Part shown: positions 7,184 to 14,269 of the stretch, piece after piece
Numbering within the stretch: the stretch's first letter is position 1
Layout of the letters: the number at the start of each line of letters is the position of its first letter
Origin: Candidatus Thorarchaeota archaeon
GTDB taxonomy: Archaea; Asgardarchaeota; Thorarchaeia; Thorarchaeales; Thorarchaeaceae
Reading direction: 5' to 3'
Assembly (NCBI GenBank): GCA_011365025.1
Contig: RDOF01000057.1
Coordinates: 1-14,269, forward strand
DNA: 14,269 nucleotides
Position numbers and translations under genes: made by a program
The notes under the pieces: generated by a model
Told to the model about the DNA's origin: nothing
Database searches by the model: none
Seen by the model: only the letters and a program-made list of their open reading frames with translations

Positions 7184-7522
7184 GTAATAGCAAACTTGAG
7201 CAAACCTTTCGAAAAATCGACAGGTATTAAGTGATGGTGCTGGAAGAAAAATGTAAGTATTCATGGAAGAGAAGCAACGTGGAATACAGGGATTGAGGAT
7301 TACAAGGGCCTGCATATGGACTGGTTTGTAATTCTTGAGCTTTGGCCCATGGCTCGACAAAGCTAAGGCCTATCGCATCATAGCTACAATGCAAACTGCA
7401 GTGGAATGGCTGCTTTTTGGGATATTCATAAAGGGCCTTCCATGCGCGAATTGCTAGTAGTGCAAGCGTTATTACTAAACGGGTATCGAATATGCTGTCC
7501 ATTTCCTGAGTGGCGATGAATA

Positions 7523-10500
7523 ATGAGTGAGTCTGCAGACATCAGAATCGTTGAATATGATGAGAAACTGGCTAAGGATCTTGCGGTGATGTACAATGGG
7601 TGGGAGGACCTCTGGCCTACAGGCTACACCCAAGGCGTTCCTTTCGATGAGGAACGAGTTAAGAAACAATTCAACACTATGAGTTCGATTGCTATTCTCA
7701 TTGCGGTCGATAATGCAACCAACAAACCCGTGGGCTCCTGTACTCTCCACGCTCATGTTCGAGATGCTGATGCTGCTTATGTGGGTACTTTAGGAGTTTC
7801 ACCTGAAGCTTTGAACAAGAAGGTTGGAAAGCGCTTACTCCTGAGATCAATCGAGATTGCCCGTGCGGACGGGAGGAAGCGTATGGATTTGAATACGTGG
7901 CCCGGTAACATGAGAGCTGTACCCCTCTACAAGAAGGTTGGTCTCATGTGGAACCCGTCTGGTGATGGTGTTCAAATGGAAGACTACATTCCAGGTATTC
8001 TAGATCACCCTCTTGCGAAGTCATTCTTTGATTCGCTTCCTGATGGGATTACTTGGTACGAAGCACATCAAAGAGAACTCACTCAAGCGCCTGACGATTA
8101 TACCGAGGAGAACATGGAAATTTTTCCATACAGGTTCAGTTATGGTGATAATTCCCTCTCTGTTATCATTGACAAGCACTCACGCCATATCACTGCGATT
8201 GAGCGTGGAGTTGACGGTTCGAAGATTAAAGTACGAGCTCGTGTTGTGCAGCATAAGGTACTCTGCGGTGTACCCTCAAAATACATACTTGAGATTGAGA
8301 ATGGCAGTACAAAGGATGCTGATTTCAAGGGAAGTTTGAAGGCGTTCTCAGCCTTGACCTTCGAGGATAAGAGCACCACTTCTTTGAAGGTACAAGCGGG
8401 AGAGAGTGTGACGTGGGAGGTTGGATTCACTGTTGGACCTGAAGCTCCCATTCATCGTAGAAATATCCGTACTCCAACAATCGATGCCGCCCTTGAGTTG
8501 GATGGCGTGAAATTCACATTTCGCACCGGTCTCATCATCAAGCCAGCTGCTGAAATAATGAACAAGGCCAATTATACCAGAATTATTCCAGGTGGTGCGG
8601 CACGCATTCCCATATCGATAATTAGTGCATCTGACTTTGAAATGAAAGGTTCAGTGCACGTTGAGAGTCCTTCAGAATCTCTCCGCATTTCACCAATGAC
8701 CAAAGAAATTCAACTCCAACCAGAAGGACAATCTGGTATCGTCCTCGATGTCGAGGCGGACCCTGACCTTAAGGCAAGAACGTATGACTTGCTGTTACAC
8801 CTAAAACTGGCGAGCAATGGAGTATCTCTAACGACTAGAAAGTTCCGGATTCCAGTATACTGCCTATTCAATGGAAGCGCTGCAATAGGCGACGATGACC
8901 GCCTACTTCGAAAGACGATTCTTTCCGAGGACTACGTGGCAACTTTCGATTATGAAGGCGCAATCTTTCGAGCACGTTATGCCAACGCGGACTTCGAAGG
9001 GGTTTTCTTGCTGAGAGCGCAAATTGGCCCTCCCTTTGGCATCGATTCTTTCCGGTTTTCGCCCCGAGAGGTAGCTGTATCGGAGGGGGCCGACATCTCA
9101 GTTGTAGCTATGAAAGGTGCGCATCCCGAACGTCCACTGCATATTGAAGATCGGGCGGTCTTTGAGAGGGGAACCGGTATTGTCATACACCAAGTCTGGG
9201 CCACTAATACGGGGAAGGAACCTCATTCATTCCAGGTCAGAATGTACGGTGGAGGCCAAGGTATCAACTTGAACGTTGGCACAAAATACATCCCATTGAA
9301 GGGCGGAGTTGTCGCGGATAGTGCAAATAGTCAAGTCCTCAATTACCCTACTATTCCATCATCTCCCAATGCTTATGACGAAGGTTGGATTGCAATTCGA
9401 GGGGAACACACAACAATTGGCGAGATATGGGACATCTCCAAAGTGGAAGAGATTCAAATGGGCGGCAATCAGGTCAGGATCATGCAGTATCCTATCATGA
9501 GTCTTGAGCCCGGTGAGAGAAGGATGATTTCAGAAGTCTTCCTTGTTCTGAATGCATCAGGCTGGCAAGACGTACAGCGACTCTATCGTCTAAGGATTGG
9601 CAAGCGAATTCAAAATGTAGGAATGGAAACTGAAGGTTCGACAAGACAGCTGTACGACTTTGATATTAGGCCTGCAGTAATTCCTTCATTATCCGAGACT
9701 GAAATCTCATTGAGAGTTCGAAAAGCAATTCTTGCACCCTTGCCTGTCAATCTAGATGTTGAAGTACCCGAAGCATGGCAAGCCACGCTTAGTTCTTTGA
9801 ATTCTCCCAAAGACCAAATGCAAAGATCATCTCGAATAGAGATGCATCCTATTGCTGACAACGAGGAACTGCAGATAAAACTCAAACCTTCAAAACTCGC
9901 AAAAGATGGGTTCATTGTTTATGAAGGGAATCTACGCTTGAGGGCTTTGACTGACAAGGTCTTCCCCTTTAATATCATTCAATTAGGGTCTGCAGGAACC
10001 AAGGTTGAAGTAAGCGAAATCGAGGAAGAGGGATGCAAGGGATTCCATGTCAAGAATGGGCGGATTGAGTACAAGGTTTCTCACGAGTATGGGGGATGTC
10101 TATATTCTCTCAAGAATAGCAAAGGTACTGAGCTTTTGATATCCTCTTTTCCTACAGGAGAAGCAAAACCTGGTGGTTTCCTGAATAATTACTATGGCGG
10201 TATTCAACCAGTGATTTGGGATGATGCGTTGGACGAGGAATTCACAAATGTCATTACAAACAGGGAGAAGATGGAAGGCAAGCGAATCTCCATTGGTCCG
10301 TGGAGCGGAGTAGAGGTATCTTGGACTGGAGCAGTTCAGCGGTCAACACGCGGCGTTCGGCTTCGACTTCAATATCTTACAACTGGAGGTAGTCCTCTCG
10401 TTCTGACCAGATGGATTATCGAGAATGTAACAGATGCCACACTAAGAACTGTGCCGAGTTTCATCGTGGATGCCGGTTTCAACGGCGAAGTGCCCGACCG

Positions 10501-10837
10501 ACTGTTTCGTGCCATCGAGAATGACCGAATGACAGATTTCTATGCATCACAAGTCCCATCGGTAGCAGTTCCCCGGAACAATCTACTCTGGATAAGGAAT
10601 GGGGAAATTGACCAGAATCCCGAAGGACTAGCTATACTTCATGCTGGCAAGGGCGTTGGAACTTCCGCAATTGGAATTGGAGGGATAATCATCGGAGTTT
10701 CAATGAGCTTAGGAACTCATGTTAGTCCTGGCGAAACGAAAGTTTCAACGTCCTGCTTTGTTGTTGATCCAAAATCTGATGCAGAACTTATGGGTCTTCA
10801 AAAGAATCTAGAGTCTATCTTGGAAGAGCAACCTTAG
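7523..10837 (+). CDS. GNAT acetyltransferase fused to a long beta-rich tail, 1104 residues
   Basis: Residues 1 to about 160 look like a GNAT acetyltransferase: a core strand and acetyl-CoA loop at YVGTLGVSPEALNKKVGKRL (86-104), where the pyrophosphate loop is weak (NKKVGK instead of Q/RxxGxG/A), and NMRAVPLYKKVGL (129-141), a good motif B. The remaining 940 residues are mostly beta. About 345-450 and 715-830 resemble NEW-like or CARDB-like beta-sandwich modules. About 835-1090, with YGGCLYSLKN and NNYYGGIQPVIW, is reminiscent of the galactose-mutarotase fold found in carbohydrate enzymes; this is a tentative fold guess. There is no signal peptide or membrane segment, so it is probably cytoplasmic. 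ATG at 7523 follows a GGCGATGA stretch. The gene stands alone, before a spacer holding a terminator-like hairpin. Substrate unknown; acetylation of a sugar-containing target is only an idea. Confidence 0.82.
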   Translation: MSESADIRIVEYDEKLAKDLAVMYNGWEDLWPTGYTQGVPFDEERVKKQFNTMSSIAILIAVDNATNKPVGSCTLHAHVRDADAAYVGTLGVSPEALNKKVGKRLLLRSIEIARADGRKRMDLNTWPGNMRAVPLYKKVGLMWNPSGDGVQMEDYIPGILDHPLAKSFFDSLPDGITWYEAHQRELTQAPDDYTEENMEIFPYRFSYGDNSLSVIIDKHSRHITAIERGVDGSKIKVRARVVQHKVLCGVPSKYILEIENGSTKDADFKGSLKAFSALTFEDKSTTSLKVQAGESVTWEVGFTVGPEAPIHRRNIRTPTIDAALELDGVKFTFRTGLIIKPAAEIMNKANYTRIIPGGAARIPISIISASDFEMKGSVHVESPSESLRISPMTKEIQLQPEGQSGIVLDVEADPDLKARTYDLLLHLKLASNGVSLTTRKFRIPVYCLFNGSAAIGDDDRLLRKTILSEDYVATFDYEGAIFRARYANADFEGVFLLRAQIGPPFGIDSFRFSPREVAVSEGADISVVAMKGAHPERPLHIEDRAVFERGTGIVIHQVWATNTGKEPHSFQVRMYGGGQGINLNVGTKYIPLKGGVVADSANSQVLNYPTIPSSPNAYDEGWIAIRGEHTTIGEIWDISKVEEIQMGGNQVRIMQYPIMSLEPGERRMISEVFLVLNASGWQDVQRLYRLRIGKRIQNVGMETEGSTRQLYDFDIRPAVIPSLSETEISLRVRKAILAPLPVNLDVEVPEAWQATLSSLNSPKDQMQRSSRIEMHPIADNEELQIKLKPSKLAKDGFIVYEGNLRLRALTDKVFPFNIIQLGSAGTKVEVSEIEEEGCKGFHVKNGRIEYKVSHEYGGCLYSLKNSKGTELLISSFPTGEAKPGGFLNNYYGGIQPVIWDDALDEEFTNVITNREKMEGKRISIGPWSGVEVSWTGAVQRSTRGVRLRLQYLTTGGSPLVLTRWIIENVTDATLRTVPSFIVDAGFNGEVPDRLFRAIENDRMTDFYASQVPSVAVPRNNLLWIRNGEIDQNPEGLAILHAGKGVGTSAIGIGGIIIGVSMSLGTHVSPGETKVSTSCFVVDPKSDAELMGLQKNLESILEEQP

Positions 10838-10852
10838 GACACCTAAGAGGTT
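10830..10852 (+). terminator. Hairpin spanning the stop codon of the giant gene
   Basis: AACC and TTAGG pair with CCTAA and GGTT around an ACA loop, with a two-base GA bulge, giving nine base pairs. The TAG stop (10835-10837) lies within the left arm. No T-run follows, so it may protect or process the 3' end rather than terminate. Confidence 0.3.
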
Positions 10853-10947
10853 GATCAGCCAGTAGAAACTCGATTTACAAGAGCCGTCCTTGGAACGGGA
10901 CTGAGTAGTCTGTTCCATCTGTAGCTTCGCTTGTCACCAAGATATCA

Positions 10948-10975
10948 GGCTGAGGTACATCAGCCAAGTGTTTTT
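10948..10975 (+). terminator. Hairpin plus T-run, probable terminator of the giant gene
   Basis: GGCTGA and TCAGCC form a perfect six-base-pair stem with loop GGTACA, followed closely by TTTTT at 10971-10975. It lies 110 bp after the giant gene and just before the TATA box of the next gene, a sensible place for termination. Archaeal termination depends mainly on the T-run. Confidence 0.45.
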
Positions 10976-10992
10976 CAGAACAAGCACGCATC

Positions 10993-11000
10993 ATTTATAT
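10993..11000 (+). promoter_or_regulatory. TATA box for the receiver-gene cluster
   Basis: ATTTATAT matches an archaeal TATA box. Transcription would begin near 11025, leaving a leader of about 75 nt before the ATG at 11100, with GGAGG at 11086-11090 as ribosome binding site. Confidence 0.5.
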
Positions 11001-11099
11001 CACCATTGAGGCGTTTTACAAGAACAAAGCTAATCAGCGAAAGGACGAACCAGAAGCCGCAAACACATTGAAGAAAGATCTAGTCGGAGGCTATGACAT

Positions 11100-11462
11100 A
11101 TGGTAAGCATCTTCATTATAGACGACGAAGCCATCCTTCATAGACTCTACAAAGATGTATTTGCAATAAAGGGGCATCAGGTGGTAGCTGATGCATTTGA
11201 TGGGGAGGAGGCAGTAAAGAAATTCGTGGACATGGCAAGCAAACCTGATGTTATTATTCTGGACCACAGAATGCCCAACAAAGATGGTTTGGCCGCCATG
11301 AAGGAGATACTTCAACTTGAGCCCAAGGCAAAGATAGTATTCATCAGCGCTGATGCCAACGTTAGGGACCAAGCATTGAATGGCGGAGCAATTAGCTTCG
11401 GACTCAAACCTGTCACTATTCGCCACATGCTTGAGCTCGTTGAGAAAGCGATGTCTGAATGA
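11100..11462 (+). CDS. Single-domain response regulator (CheY-like receiver)
   Basis: A 120-residue stand-alone receiver domain with all the usual phosphorylation residues: the acidic pair D8-D9 (FIIDDE), phospho-acceptor D55 (VIILDHRMP), switch S83 (FISAD) and conserved K103-P104 (FGLKP). Receivers take a phosphate from a partner histidine kinase and pass the signal by changing their surface. There is no output domain, so it must act by binding a partner, possibly the TPR protein downstream. A good GGAGG (11086-11090) lies nine bases before the ATG, which fixes the start. The second receiver gene follows after 49 bp. No kinase gene is in the window. Confidence 0.9.
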   Translation: MVSIFIIDDEAILHRLYKDVFAIKGHQVVADAFDGEEAVKKFVDMASKPDVIILDHRMPNKDGLAAMKEILQLEPKAKIVFISADANVRDQALNGGAISFGLKPVTIRHMLELVEKAMSE

Positions 11463-11511
11463 GAAGCGTACACGATGCTTCCTCATTGCAGTTCACGGAG
11501 GCGCACTGCTC

Positions 11512-11895
11512 ATGGCCGATAACAAAGTTCTGGCTGTTGTCATTGCAGGGGATATCCCCTTCCTGAGGGTCCTGCTGAAGATGGCCATAGAAGATGCAGG
11601 CCATGCTGTCATTGCTGAAGTCACCAACACCGCAGAGCTGCTTGACATCTGCATAAAGAAACAACCCGATATTGTGCTCCTAGACCTTGACTTGTCCAGT
11701 ACCGAGAATATTCGAGTTGTTGAAGACCTTCTCGACATCGACCCTGGAATCTCCATAATTGCTATGACAGACTTGGCGGATGGAGAAAGTGACAGAATGT
11801 TAGCTTCCGGGGCAAGAGCCTTTCTTCAGAAGCCCTTCAGTATGTACGATTTAATTGACCTGATTAGGAAAGTTGCTCCGATGAAGAAACCTTAA
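11512..11895 (+). CDS. Single-domain response regulator, slightly degenerate receiver
   Basis: A 127-residue stand-alone receiver. Phospho-acceptor D58 (IVLLDLDLS), switch T86 (IAMTD) and K107-P108 (LQKPF) are present, but the first position of the acidic pair is replaced: the usual DD reads GD (IAGD, G13-D14). Magnesium binding may be weaker and signalling altered, though one acidic residue remains. The ATG at 11512 is chosen because GGAGG (11497-11501) precedes it by ten bases and the protein then begins directly with the first receiver strand (MADNKVLAVV). The frame stays open further upstream, but that part overlaps the first receiver gene. It probably forms one transcript with that gene. 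Confidence 0.88.
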   Translation: MADNKVLAVVIAGDIPFLRVLLKMAIEDAGHAVIAEVTNTAELLDICIKKQPDIVLLDLDLSSTENIRVVEDLLDIDPGISIIAMTDLADGESDRMLASGARAFLQKPFSMYDLIDLIRKVAPMKKP

Positions 11896-12014
11896 CAAAG
11901 AAAATAAGAAACGATGACAGGTTCAAGAGGCGCGGAGAGTTTTCTTAGAAGGCTTTTGATGGAGATATACGGGTTTGTGCCAGTTAAGCCTAAAGGGAAC
12001 CTTTGCGTTGAGAT

Positions 12015-12020
12015 GGTGAT
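12015..12020 (+). promoter_or_regulatory. Ribosome binding site GGTGAT deciding a TTG start
   Basis: GGTGAT is a full archaeal Shine-Dalgarno match. It lies nine bases before the TTG at 12030 and supports that start over the in-frame ATG at 12063. Confidence 0.6.
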
Positions 12021-12029
12021 TGATTCACG

Positions 12030-13610
12030 TTGACTGATGACCCCATAATTCCTGAGTTCAGAATGTATGCAGAGGATTTGTTTCCAAAGGAAATTGAAGA
12101 GCTCGCGGCAAGAGTTGCCACTGAAGGTAGGTCGAACAAAGACCAATTCCTGCTCTTCACTGACATTCTAATGGAGTACGTGGGAGCAGGTCAATGGAAA
12201 AACAGAAGCGCGCCCTTCTTAGCGATGTGTGCCAAGGCGTGCTTCCTTCGGGGCGCCTATGGATATAATCAGATACTCGCTCGTGGAACATCATGCCTTG
12301 CCTGCAAGGGTTACGCCGCTGCGGCGTATTGCCGTCAAAGCTTGGACCCACGTTGGCTAAACAATCTTCGGAACATAACGAATCAGACTTGGCAATCAAA
12401 GGACTATGTTGTCTTTTCGGAGCTCTCTGGGCAGCTAGCGGCGATTCTGATTGACTTGGGGTACACAGACCATGCGGCAGATGTTGCATCAGATAGTATT
12501 GAGAAGGTAACAAAGGCAACCGCAAAGAATCAAGAGGTAAGAAGCAGGGTTCAGGCAGCATTGCTTAATGCAAGAATAATCCAGGCATTCATTGCTGGGT
12601 TTACGGTGTCGAGAGAAGAAGCCTTGATACGACTGAACTCGGCGGAAGACACTGCCAAACATCTAGGACAGAATCTTGCTCTAGCTGACATCAAATCGTA
12701 TAGAGCACGGGTATTAATTGAGTTGGGCGAATATGAGAGAGCCGTAGCTATCCTAACCCCTGCTCTCAGAGCCTACGAGCAAATGGGATATCTTCAGGGC
12801 GTGGCCTATGCAAGGAATCTAAGAGGTGTCATCTTTCTAGACTTGGGCCAGCTTCAGGAAGCCCGAGACCAGTTTGAGGAACTCCTTATTATCCAGCAGC
12901 AGTTAAACGATCAGATTGGGCTTGCAAAGTCCCTAATCAATGTGGGCGAAATCGACAGAACCCTTGGTCAAATTGACCAAATGGAAACGTATAACAGACG
13001 CGCCTTGGAGATCAGTCAAGAAGCTGAATACGTAAGGGGCACAACCACTGCTACAGCTAACTTGGGGGATGTTGAACTAAGAAAGGGGAATGTCCAAGCG
13101 GCGTCAGAATACTACCAGAGAAGCATAGACTTGGCTGAGAGCGCCGGTATGAAGAAACTTCTTACTATTACACTATTCCTTGCAGGAGATGCCGGACACT
13201 TAACCTGTGACTACGGAAAGGCGCTCCAATACTATCATCGCGTACGGGAGATTGCTACGGAAATTGATTATCCCTTGCTTGTCTTCAACGCGGAAGTAAG
13301 CGAGTTGGTGACCCGTTGGGCAATGGCAGAAGAGAGTCCTCCGGCACTCAAGAACAGGATAATCAGCATTCTCGGTGATCCAAAGGAGCTGCAACGCTCC
13401 ACAGACCCATCGGTTATGAAAGGTATAAGGAAACGAATTTTCGATGATGAATCCGTAGAAAGCGAGCTTTGCATTTTCTTTGATGGAGAGAAAAACTTCG
13501 AATGCAGAGTTGAGAGAAAGTCCTTACGCAAGGAATGCTTTGGCAATCTCTACTGGATGGGAAGTCTATGCCCATACTTCAGAGATTTTCTTGCGAAGCT
13601 TGATACATAG
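12030..13610 (+). CDS. TPR-repeat protein with two cysteine clusters
   Basis: A 526-residue soluble protein. Residues about 217-410 hold five tetratricopeptide repeats spaced 40 residues apart, near 217, 257, 297, 337 and 377 (for example GEYERAVAILTPAL, GQLQEARDQFEEL, GNVQAASEYYQRSI). The 40-residue spacing suits LGN- or Rap-type TPRs that bind regulatory partners. The N-terminal part is helical and has cysteines C67, C71, C89, C92 and C101. The last 50 residues have C481, C492, C503 and C514, exactly 11 apart, ending MGSLCPYF. Either group could bind metal, but no known motif is matched. TTG at 12030 is supported by GGTGAT. It lies 134 bp after the second receiver and 15-24 bp before the acetyltransferase. 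A role as receiver partner or scaffold is inferred from position only. Confidence 0.8.
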   Translation: MTDDPIIPEFRMYAEDLFPKEIEELAARVATEGRSNKDQFLLFTDILMEYVGAGQWKNRSAPFLAMCAKACFLRGAYGYNQILARGTSCLACKGYAAAAYCRQSLDPRWLNNLRNITNQTWQSKDYVVFSELSGQLAAILIDLGYTDHAADVASDSIEKVTKATAKNQEVRSRVQAALLNARIIQAFIAGFTVSREEALIRLNSAEDTAKHLGQNLALADIKSYRARVLIELGEYERAVAILTPALRAYEQMGYLQGVAYARNLRGVIFLDLGQLQEARDQFEELLIIQQQLNDQIGLAKSLINVGEIDRTLGQIDQMETYNRRALEISQEAEYVRGTTTATANLGDVELRKGNVQAASEYYQRSIDLAESAGMKKLLTITLFLAGDAGHLTCDYGKALQYYHRVREIATEIDYPLLVFNAEVSELVTRWAMAEESPPALKNRIISILGDPKELQRSTDPSVMKGIRKRIFDDESVESELCIFFDGEKNFECRVERKSLRKECFGNLYWMGSLCPYFRDFLAKLDT

Positions 13611-13625
13611 GCCTTCCCCTGGGAT

Positions 13626-14162
13626 ATGATTACAATGCTCGAGGGTAAAACAGTAAGGTTGTTGATACTTGAGGAGAACCATTTGGACAGGATTATGCAA
13701 GATTGGAACAATCCAGAGATGAGAAAGTATCTTGCCGGATATATGCCGAATTCCAGACAGTATGAAGCACGTTGGATTGAGCAAGCACAACAGCAGATGA
13801 AGGATAGGAAATCTTTCTACTTCGCCATGGAGAAAACAGAAGACGACGAATTTCTTGGCACCCTAGGAGTGCACGACATCGATTGGCTCTCTAGGTCAGC
13901 AAGAGTTGGCATAGCCATCCATAATCCTTCAAATTGGGGGCAAGGGTATGGCACTGAGGCCATGAAGGTTTTAATTAACTTCGCATGGAAGAGCCTTAAC
14001 CTGAGAAGGCTTGAGCTCAGTGTTCACGCCTTCAATAAAAGAGCCATTCGAGTCTATGAAAAGCTTGGGTTTGCCGTCTTTGGAACAGCACATGGCCGGC
14101 ATTTCATTGATGGAGAATTTGTCGATACAATCTTGATGGAGCTTATTAGAAACCTCCAGTAG
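13626..14162 (+). CDS. RimJ/RimL-type GNAT N-acetyltransferase
   Basis: A 178-residue acetyltransferase that would move an acetyl group from acetyl-CoA to an amino group. Clear motifs: the acetyl-CoA loop WGQGYGTEA (104-112, a full QxxGxG-type motif), and NKRAIRVYEKLGF (137-149). The C-terminal HGRHFIDGEFVDTILMEL is typical of the Acetyltransf_3 group, which includes RimJ, RimL and spermidine acetyltransferases. Target unknown. Two starts are possible: ATG at 13626, or ATG at 13635, which gives MLEGKTVRL, the usual beginning of this family and the one I prefer biologically. It follows the TPR gene closely and is probably co-transcribed. Its stop lies seven bases from the end of a convergent gene. 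Confidence 0.9.
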   Translation: MITMLEGKTVRLLILEENHLDRIMQDWNNPEMRKYLAGYMPNSRQYEARWIEQAQQQMKDRKSFYFAMEKTEDDEFLGTLGVHDIDWLSRSARVGIAIHNPSNWGQGYGTEAMKVLINFAWKSLNLRRLELSVHAFNKRAIRVYEKLGFAVFGTAHGRHFIDGEFVDTILMELIRNLQ

Positions 14163-14169
14163 GTTGTTG

Positions 14170-14269
14170 CTATTTCGAATCAGTGGTACGAAATCGCTCC
14201 GTGAGAGTATCACTCTTGTCATAGATTGGTCCGTGACCGACCAGACGACCTGACGAAATTCCATCTTTG
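14170..14269 (-). CDS. C-terminal end of an unidentified protein, cut by window edge
   Basis: On the minus strand a frame open from the right edge ends at TAG (14170-14172). The visible peptide includes GRLVGHGPIYDKSDTLTERF and ends with TTDSK. It is glycine-rich and then polar, plausible as a protein terminus, and it would be convergent with the acetyltransferase seven bases away, like the tight packing elsewhere here. Only about 32 codons are visible, so no family can be named and a chance frame is possible. Confidence 0.4.
   Translation of the reverse strand, partial: KDGISSGRLVGHGPIYDKSDTLTERFRTTDSK

Larger units (their letters stand above)
6052..7522. other. AT-rich intergenic region of about 1.47 kb without a convincing gene
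   Basis: No frame here has a convincing protein, start signal and composition together, and I see no tRNA or other known RNA. It holds the flavoprotein promoter at its left end, the small hairpin at 6182-6198, a short direct repeat GAACACGA at 6216-6223 and 6228-6235, six AGTA(A/C)ACG sites between 6174 and 6938, a dyad at 6393-6416, a palindrome GTACTAGTAC at 6926-6935, and a strong TATA-like element at 7174-7183. The part after about 7200 is less AT-rich and might be a transcribed leader or a small RNA, but nothing in it proves this. Confidence 0.6.

Noticed and set aside
7227..7502. 91-codon minus-strand frame with a hydrophobic N-terminus (TRLVITLALLAIRAW)
   Set aside because: Only 20 bp separate its ATG from the divergent ATG of the giant gene, its second half looks random, and I recognise no family. 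A real small protein is not excluded.
7262..7509. Plus-strand frame with one internal stop (pieces such as DWFVILELWPMARQS)
   Set aside because: It looked briefly like a decayed gene, but there is no start, no recognisable family, and such open stretches can occur by chance.
6052..7522. Possible replication origin in the long AT-rich spacer
   Set aside because: The repeated AGTA(A/C)ACG motif does not resemble archaeal origin recognition boxes and no Orc1/Cdc6 gene is nearby.

Overview
The window looks archaeal. It carries a geranylgeranyl-reductase-family flavoprotein, a partial DUF106 (EMC3/TMCO1, YidC/Oxa1-superfamily) membrane protein, TATA-box promoters, Shine-Dalgarno sites such as GGTGAT and GGAGG, and several TTG or GTG starts. 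Base composition is moderate, with an AT-rich intergenic stretch. An Asgard-type lineage such as Thorarchaeota is possible but is only an impression. There are no rRNA or tRNA genes, insertion sequences, CRISPR arrays or integrases that I can see.

Layout. Positions 1-782 (minus) hold a DUF106 gene running off the left edge and, upstream of it, a small cysteine-rich frame interrupted by one in-frame TGA. Positions 968-2692 (plus) hold an 89-residue orphan and a HEAT-repeat-like protein started by TTG. Positions 2663-6051 (minus) form a probable three-gene operon: a geranylgeranyl-reductase-family protein followed by two paralogous polytopic membrane proteins. The last of these overlaps the end of the HEAT gene by 30 bp, tail to tail. 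Positions 6052-7522 are about 1.47 kb of AT-rich DNA with no convincing gene. Positions 7523-10837 (plus) encode a 1104-residue protein with an N-terminal GNAT acetyltransferase fused to a long beta-rich tail. Positions 11100-14162 (plus) hold two single-domain response-regulator receivers, a TPR protein with two cysteine clusters and a RimJ/RimL-type acetyltransferase. A gene end on the minus strand runs in from the right edge.

How parts may work together. The flavoprotein and the two membrane proteins share a strand and close spacing, which points to a lipid or membrane role. The receivers and the TPR protein look like a small signalling module with no histidine kinase in view. The TPR and acetyltransferase genes are only 15 to 24 bp apart.

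The most unusual signals are an eight-base motif, AGTA(A/C)ACG, found ten times by eye and only in two clusters (687-931 and 6174-6938); the in-frame TGA in the small cysteine-rich frame; the acetyltransferase/beta-tail fusion; the tandem membrane paralogs; and the C-terminal cysteines of the TPR protein, spaced exactly 11 residues apart.
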